Source: Caulobacterales bacterium
GTDB lineage: Bacteria > Pseudomonadota > Alphaproteobacteria > Caulobacterales > Caulobacteraceae
Direction of reading: 5' to 3'
Assembly (NCBI GenBank): GCA_019510435.1
Contig: JAEKKJ010000016.1
Coordinates: 465,434-529,433 of the forward strand
Length of the DNA: 64,000 bases
A program made the position numbers and the translations under genes. This document shows, in pieces, positions 58,285-64,000 of the stretch. The first letter of the stretch is position 1, and every line of letters starts with the position of its first letter. The notes under the pieces are model-generated. The model saw only the letters and a list, made by a program, of their open reading frames with translations, ran no database searches and was not told the DNA's origin.

Positions 58285-59112
58285 TCAGACCGGGACCCGC
58301 CGCGCGAAGCGCACAGCCTTAGCAAGAGAATCGACTTTGGAAAGAACTCGGAGGGTCACGTCTTCGTTCAAATCCACTGCTTCGGCCACTTCGTCCACAA
58401 GCGCGGACCCCACGACGACCGCGTCGGCGACCTGCGCTATAGCGGCGGCCCGTTCCGGTGTCCTGATCCCGAAGCCGACTGCGACAGGAAGTCCTGACGC
58501 CGCGCGCACGCGGGCGACCTGCGGCGCAACCGCCGCCGCATCGGCTTCCTTGACCCCCGTCACCCCGGCCACGGATACATAATAGACGAATCCGGAGGTG
58601 CGCGAGACCACCACCTTCAGGCGCGCGTCGTCGCTGGTGGGGGTGGCCAGGCGGATCAGCGAGATGTCGTGGGCGTCGCAGGCGTCGGCCAGGGGGCCGG
58701 CCTCCTCCGGCGGGGTATCGACGATGATCAGGCCGTCGACGCCAGCCGCCGAGGCGTCGCGGGCGAAGGCCTCGATCCCCCAGGTGACCAGCGGATTGGT
58801 GTAGCCCATCAGGATCACCGGCGTGGCCGCATCGCCAGCACGGAAGGCGGCGACCAGCTCCAGCGTGCCCTGCAGCGTCATGCCCTTGGCCAGCGCTCGC
58901 TGGGCGGCGCGCTGGATCGGCGGGCCCTCCGCCATCGGATCGGAGAACGGAAAGCCCAGCTCGATCAGGTCCGCGCCGGCAGCCGGCAGGCCCTTGAGGA
59001 TGGCCAGGGCGGTATCGCGGTCCGGGTCACCGGCCATGACATAGGGCACGAAGGCGGCGCGGCCCTCGGCCTTCAGGGCCGCGAACCGGGCGTCGATACG
59101 CGACTTGCTCAT
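58285..59112 (-). CDS. trpA: Tryptophan synthase alpha chain
   Basis: 275 residues. Catalytic Glu is in [21 protein letters not shown] and Asp in [17 protein letters not shown]; the phosphate loop is [14 protein letters not shown]. It makes indole from indole-3-glycerol phosphate and passes it to TrpB. The ATG at 59112 overlaps the stop of a small ORF (ATGA) and is preferred over the GTG at 59121. Confidence 0.95.
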   Translation of the reverse strand: MSKSRIDARFAALKAEGRAAFVPYVMAGDPDRDTALAILKGLPAAGADLIELGFPFSDPMAEGPPIQRAAQRALAKGMTLQGTLELVAAFRAGDAATPVILMGYTNPLVTWGIEAFARDASAAGVDGLIIVDTPPEEAGPLADACDAHDISLIRLATPTSDDARLKVVVSRTSGFVYYVSVAGVTGVKEADAAAVAPQVARVRAASGLPVAVGFGIRTPERAAAIAQVADAVVVGSALVDEVAEAVDLNEDVTLRVLSKVDSLAKAVRFARRVPV

Positions 59113-59278
59113 CGCGCCCACTTCCCGAGTTGGATGTTGAATTGGAAGTCGATCGGCTTGAACTCGAGCACGCTCCCGTGAAGCGTCACCGCTCCCACGA
59201 CGGCGAGCACCGCCACAGTCACGACGAACGTCACCGCGACTCCCACGCCGATGGCGGCCGGACTCAAGGGTCGCTGGA

Positions 59279-59282
<4 letters not shown>
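59109..59282 (-). CDS. 57-residue membrane ORF between trpB and trpA
   Basis: 57 residues from a TTG at 59282 overlapping the trpB stop (TTGA); its own stop overlaps the trpA start (ATGA). One TM helix (about 10-32, [20 protein letters not shown]) is followed by [18 protein letters not shown]. Coupling on both sides is strong evidence that it is translated. I do not know a family. Its role in the trp operon is unknown; a membrane tether or regulator is possible but not shown. Confidence 0.7.
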
Positions 59283-60538
<1,256 letters not shown>

Positions 60539-60558
60539 CGGCGAAGGATCGAAGCTTC

Positions 60559-61203
60559 TCAGGCGCGGCGGACAGCGTCGAGGAACGCCGTGATCAAGGC
60601 CGGGTCCTTTAGTCCCGGACCGCGCTCCACGCCAGAGGAAACGTCGACCATGGGCGCGCCGGTGGTCTTCACCGCCTCGGCGACGTTCCAGGGATTGAGC
60701 CCGCCGGCCAGGAACCAGGGGCGGGCAAACCGCCGCCCGGCCAGCAGCGTCCAGTCGAAGGCGGCGCCGAGGCCGCCCGGCCGGTCGGCGTCCTTCGGCG
60801 GCTTAGTGTCGAACATCAGGTGCTCGACCAGGCCGTCATAGGCCGAAGCCGCCGCCACGTCCGATGCGTCCGACACCGGCAGCACCTTGACGATCCCGCG
60901 GCCGCTGCGCACGGCGATCTCGCGCACCCGCGCCGGCGGCTCGTGGCCGTGCAGCTGGATCAGGTCGGGCGAAAGGCCGGCCACGATGGCGTCCACCTCC
61001 GCGTCCGTGGGGTCCACGCTGACCGCCACCAGGCTCACGCCCCGCCCGCGCGCCGGCGCCGCCAGCCGCGCCGCGGCCTCCGGCGCGACATTGCGGGGGC
61101 TCTTGGCGAAGAACATGAACCCGAGGTAGGCCGCCCCGCCATCCAACGCCGCGCGCACCGTCTCCGGCGTCGACAGCCCGCAGATCTTGGCCTTGGCGTT
61201 CAT
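60559..61203 (-). CDS. trpF: Phosphoribosylanthranilate isomerase
   Basis: 214 residues, TIM barrel. [33 protein letters not shown] (catalytic Cys in KICG), [10 protein letters not shown], and [15 protein letters not shown] with [15 protein letters not shown] (Asp and phosphate site). The ATG at 61203 gives the expected AKICG start. The upstream ORF is not used. It heads trpF-trpB-orf57-trpA. Confidence 0.96.
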   Translation of the reverse strand: MNAKAKICGLSTPETVRAALDGGAAYLGFMFFAKSPRNVAPEAAARLAAPARGRGVSLVAVSVDPTDAEVDAIVAGLSPDLIQLHGHEPPARVREIAVRSGRGIVKVLPVSDASDVAAASAYDGLVEHLMFDTKPPKDADRPGGLGAAFDWTLLAGRRFARPWFLAGGLNPWNVAEAVKTTGAPMVDVSSGVERGPGLKDPALITAFLDAVRRA

Positions 61204-61242
61204 CGCGGCGATTTGGCCGCCGCCGCAGCTTTTCGCAAGGGT

Positions 61243-61267
61243 GGAACACCAGCCAGGGCGGCGGGTT
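61243..61267 (+). promoter_or_regulatory. EcfG-like promoter of the hemerythrin gene
   Basis: GGAAC (61243-61247), a 16-nt spacer, then GGTT (61264-61267), one base off the consensus. The predicted start leaves a leader of about 24 nt before the ATG at 61298. Confidence 0.6.
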
Positions 61268-61297
61268 GATCGGGCTGCTCCCAAGGAGAACCCGCAA

Positions 61298-61852
61298 ATG
61301 CCGCATGCCAATGGACACTTCGGCCGGCTCGCCACCGGCGCCGCCCTCGGCCTCGCCGCCGGCCTGGTGCTGCCCCACGCCCGCAAGGCGATGATGCAGG
61401 CCCCCACCCTCGCCGCCGGCGACTGGGTCGAGGCGCTGAAGACTGAACACCGCATGGTCGAGAAGCTGTTCGACCAGCTGCTGCAGACCAGCCAGACCGA
61501 CATGGCCAAGCGCGAGATGCTGCTCACCAAGATCGCCTACGCCCTGAACAAGCATGCGATCGAGGAGGAGAACGTGATCTATCCGGCGCTGGCCGAGAGC
61601 GGCCGCACGGAGCAGTCGCACCATCTCGGCGACGAGCATGCCCTGATCAAGACGTTCATCTACGACCTGCGGCGCATCGGCTCGACCACCGCCGAATGGC
61701 TGCCCAAGGCGCGGGAGTTCTGGGCCCTGGTCGAGGCGCACGTGCGCGAGGAGGAGCAGGAAATCTTCCCCGCCTTCCGCGACGCCATCTCGTCCGACGA
61801 GAACGGGACGCTGACCACGATGATGAACTGGGAAGGCCTGAAGGTGGCCTGA
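61298..61852 (+). CDS. Hemerythrin HHE domain protein
   Basis: 184 residues. A short glycine/alanine stretch (GRLATGAALGLAAGLVLP, about 10-27) may be a membrane or export segment. The HHE cation-binding helical bundle has His/Glu pairs in LKTEHRMVEKLFDQL, HAIEEENVIYPALAE, HHLGDEHALIK and HVREEEQEIFPAF. It binds a di-iron site and may sense or scavenge oxygen or iron. AAGGAG lies 9 nt before the ATG. An EcfG-like promoter precedes. Convergent with mscL, no gap. Confidence 0.88.
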   Translation: MPHANGHFGRLATGAALGLAAGLVLPHARKAMMQAPTLAAGDWVEALKTEHRMVEKLFDQLLQTSQTDMAKREMLLTKIAYALNKHAIEEENVIYPALAESGRTEQSHHLGDEHALIKTFIYDLRRIGSTTAEWLPKAREFWALVEAHVREEEQEIFPAFRDAISSDENGTLTTMMNWEGLKVA

Positions 61853-62290
61853 TCAGGATCCCGGCTTGCCGGCCGCCTGCGCCTTCAAGAGGTCGCGGAT
61901 CTCGATCAGCAGGGCTTCCTGCGGCGGCGGAGGCGGCGGCGGGTCGGCCGCGGGCGCCTGGGCCTCCAGCCGGCGCACGTAGTTCACCAGCTTCACCAGC
62001 AGGAACACCACCCAGGCCACGATCAGGAACTTGATCGAGGTGTTGATGAACGCGCCGTACTTGATGGCGACCAGCTCGTCGGCCTTGGTGGCCGGATTGT
62101 CGGGCCGCAGCACCCACTGCAGCTGGGCGAAGTCGATGCCGGACGTGGCCAGGCCGATCGGCGGCATGACCACCTGGTCGACCAGGCTCTTGACGATGTC
62201 GTTGAACGCCGCGCCGATGATCACGCCGACCGCGAGGTCGATGACGTTGCCTCGGGCGATGAACTCGCGGAATTCCGAGAAGATGCTCAT
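61853..62290 (-). CDS. mscL: Large-conductance mechanosensitive channel
   Basis: 145 residues. FREFIARGNVIDLAVGVIIGAAFNDIVKSLVDQVVMPPIG is the MscL TM1 signature (GNVIDLAVGVIIG), then TM2 FLIVAWVVFLLVKLVN, and a Pro-rich cytoplasmic end (ADPPPPPPPQEALL). It opens under membrane tension to release solutes. The ATG at 62290 is chosen over the longer ORF to 62335. It lies 25 nt after ihfB. Confidence 0.96.
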   Translation of the reverse strand: MSIFSEFREFIARGNVIDLAVGVIIGAAFNDIVKSLVDQVVMPPIGLATSGIDFAQLQWVLRPDNPATKADELVAIKYGAFINTSIKFLIVAWVVFLLVKLVNYVRRLEAQAPAADPPPPPPPQEALLIEIRDLLKAQAAGKPGS

Positions 62291-62315
62291 GGGCCGAGCT
62301 CCCCTGCGCTGAAGG

Positions 62316-62606
62316 TCAGCGTTCATCCTCGACATTGAGCCGCTCGCGCAGCTCCTTGCCGCTCTTGAAGAAGGGCACGTGCTTGGCCTGCACGTCCACC
62401 GGCTCGCCGGTCCGCGGGTTGCGCCCGGCCCGCGCGTCGCGCGAGCGCACCGACAGCGCCCCGAAGCCGCGCAGCTCCACGCGGCCGCCGTCTTCCAGGG
62501 CCTGGATCATGCGTTCAAGGATCACGCCCACCACGCGCTCGATGTCGCGTTGGGTGAGGTGCGGATTCTCCTCCGCAAGCTTCGCGATCAATTCGGACTT
62601 GATCAT
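62316..62606 (-). CDS. ihfB: Integration host factor beta subunit
   Basis: 96 residues. [26 protein letters not shown] then [29 protein letters not shown] (the beta-arm with the NPRTG tip), [18 protein letters not shown]-bending partner of IHF alpha. The ATG at 62606 follows GGGGCC and is the family-like start. It lies downstream of rpsA in the same direction, as in many bacteria. Confidence 0.96.
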   Translation of the reverse strand: MIKSELIAKLAEENPHLTQRDIERVVGVILERMIQALEDGGRVELRGFGALSVRSRDARAGRNPRTGEPVDVQAKHVPFFKSGKELRERLNVEDER

Positions 62607-62782
62607 AGGGCCCCTCGAAACGGCGCGACCATGGACAAACCCGCCACGCGGATCAAGGCGCAAAAGGTAGTTAACGCCATCATACAGTGAAGCTTGTTTG
62701 CAGCGCAGCGTCGTTCCACGCCCGATGCTGGAGGTGTCGGCAAGGCGACGCAAGCGGCTTGGACCGTAAGAGGCCGCAAAGC

Positions 62783-62814
62783 AAAGGGGCTCCCGCCTTT
62801 TGAGCGGAAGCCCC
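62783..62814 (-). terminator. Hairpin after rpsA
   Basis: GGGGCTCCCGC (62786-62796) pairs with GCGGAAGCCCC (62804-62814) with one mismatch; on the minus strand CTTTGCTTT follows. A weak T-tract, so possibly an attenuator before ihfB. The rest of the gap 62607-62860 shows no gene. Confidence 0.55.
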
Positions 62815-62860
62815 CTTGTCCGTTACAGGCGGCGCCCGAACCGGGCGCCGTCGGCCGCGG

Positions 62861-64000
62861 CTACTCCTTCTGCGCCTTCTCGCGCAGGGCCGCGCCCAGG
62901 ATGTCGCCCAGGGAGGCGCCGGAGTCGGACGAGCCGAACTTCTCGATGGCTTCCTTCTCCTCGACCATCTCGAGCGCCTTGATGGAGAGCGAGATGCGGC
63001 GGGCCGCCTTGTCGACGTTGGTCACCTGGGCGTCCAGGCGGTCGCCGACGGCGAAGCGCTCCGGACGCTGGTCGGCGCGGTCGCGGCTGAGGTCCGACTT
63101 GCGGATGAAGGCCGTCATCGGGGCTTCCTCGTCGCCGAACTTCACCTCGATGCCGCCCGAGGTGACCTCGGTGACGGTGGCGGTGACAGTCTGGCCCTTG
63201 CGGAAGGTGTCGCCCTGCAGGGGATCGCCCGACAGCTGCTTGATGCCGAGAGAGATGCGCTCCTTCTCGACGTCCACGTCCAGCACGCGGGCCTTCACGA
63301 CCTCGCCCTTCTGGTACTTGGCGATGGCTTCTTCACCCGGCGTGGCCCAGTCCAGGTCGGACAGGTGCACCATGCCGTCGATGTCGTTCTCCAGGCCGAT
63401 GAACAGGCCGAACTCGGTGGCGTTCTTGACCTCGCCCTCGACGACCGTGCCGATCGGATGGTCGGCCACGAACTTCTCCCACGGGTTGGCCAGGGCCTGC
63501 TTGAGGCCCAGGGACACGCGGCGCTTGGACGGATCCACGTCCAGCACGACCACGTCCACTTCCTGCGAGGTGGAGACGATCTTGCCGGGGTGGACGTTCT
63601 TCTTGGTCCAAGACATTTCCGACACGTGCACCAGGCCCTCCACGCCCGGTTCCAGCTCCACGAAGGCGCCGTAGTCGGTGATGTTGGTGATGCGGCCGGT
63701 GAACTTGGCGCCCACGGGGTACTTGGCTTCCACGCCGTCCCACGGGTCGGACTGCAGCTGCTTCATGCCGAGAGAGATGCGCTGGGTCTCGGGGTTGATC
63801 TTGACGATCTGCACCTTGACCGTGTCGCCCACCGCCAGCACCTGGCTCGGGTGGTTGACGCGCTTCCAGCTCATGTCGGTGACGTGCAGCAGGCCGTCGA
63901 TGCCGCCCAGGTCCACGAACGCGCCGTAGTCGGTGATGTTCTTGACCACGCCTTCGCGGACTTCGCCTTCCTGCAGCTGGCTGACCAGCTCGGTGCGCTG
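62861..64000 (-). CDS. rpsA: 30S ribosomal protein S1 (C-terminal part, 5' end outside window)
   Basis: 380 codons in frame to the window edge, with no start inside. Four S1 repeats: GVVKNITDYGAFVDLGGIDG, GRITNITDYGAFVELEPGVEG, GEVKNATEFGLFIGLENDID and a weaker last one VTATVTEVTSGGIEVKF, each with a GLKQ- or SLGIKQ-type end. Ends in LGDILGAALREKAQKE. It binds mRNA on the 30S subunit. A complete S1 has six repeats, so the first two or so lie beyond 64000. Confidence 0.97.
   Translation of the reverse strand, partial: QRTELVSQLQEGEVREGVVKNITDYGAFVDLGGIDGLLHVTDMSWKRVNHPSQVLAVGDTVKVQIVKINPETQRISLGMKQLQSDPWDGVEAKYPVGAKFTGRITNITDYGAFVELEPGVEGLVHVSEMSWTKKNVHPGKIVSTSQEVDVVVLDVDPSKRRVSLGLKQALANPWEKFVADHPIGTVVEGEVKNATEFGLFIGLENDIDGMVHLSDLDWATPGEEAIAKYQKGEVVKARVLDVDVEKERISLGIKQLSGDPLQGDTFRKGQTVTATVTEVTSGGIEVKFGDEEAPMTAFIRKSDLSRDRADQRPERFAVGDRLDAQVTNVDKAARRISLSIKALEMVEEKEAIEKFGSSDSGASLGDILGAALREKAQKE

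Overview
The window is high-GC, gene-dense chromosomal DNA from an alphaproteobacterium, most likely a member of the Caulobacteraceae (Phenylobacterium or Caulobacter-like). The evidence is a PhyK-EcfG-NepR-PhyR general stress response (GSR) locus in the Caulobacter arrangement, a SigF/NrsF pair beside a bufferin operon, two large TonB-dependent receptors, the rpsA-ihfB / trpFBA-accD-folC-trxA-addAB block, and AmgK/MurU peptidoglycan recycling. No rRNA, tRNA, prophage, IS or CRISPR was found.

1-10.6 kb is a GSR island. It holds the phosphorelay genes (phyK, ecfG, nepR, phyR) and many small envelope or membrane genes: entericidin, glycine-zipper lipoprotein, OmpA-like lipoprotein, DUF1328, YqjD/YqjE-like proteins and unnamed single-TM proteins. 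Eight of the intergenic regions and gene ends here carry or share EcfG-type promoters (GGAAC, 16-17 nt, CGTT-like), nine sites in all. One of these sites precedes a C-rich structured RNA that looks like GsrN. A PAS-HWE kinase-receiver hybrid closes the island. A tenth EcfG-like site lies before a hemerythrin gene at 61.2 kb.

10.8-18.1 kb holds an operon of ABM monooxygenase, EthD protein, esterase and an ECF sigma factor with a SnoaL-like tail; a class III CoA-transferase; a frameshifted caspase-TPR gene; and an FAH hydrolase, zeta GST and carbonic anhydrase. 18.4-22.7 kb has a 2-oxoglutarate oxygenase, a Kef-type antiporter and a succinyl-CoA:3-ketoacid transferase.

22.8-27.2 kb is a SigF regulon unit. 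sigF-nrsF is divergent from bufA-bufB-bufC-doxX-msrA, with a SigF-type promoter (GTAACC, 16 nt, CGAA) before bufA. Bufferins are copper-binding modified peptides, and a periplasmic MsrA fits the same oxidative or metal stress role.

27.3-44.9 kb holds a GT39 glycosyltransferase, two TonB-dependent receptors, agmatine deiminase and N-carbamoylputrescine amidase (agmatine to putrescine), cytochrome P460, an acid phosphatase, MaoC proteins, a SapC-family protein, and a ScsB/DsbD-like reductase with a redoxin partner.

45-64 kb is mostly housekeeping: pgi, tsaE, amgK, murU, addB, addA and trxA on the plus strand; rpsA (partial), ihfB, mscL, trpF, trpB, a 57-aa membrane ORF, trpA, accD and folC on the minus strand. 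Palindromic repeats resembling REP elements fill every convergent intergenic gap longer than about 50 nt.
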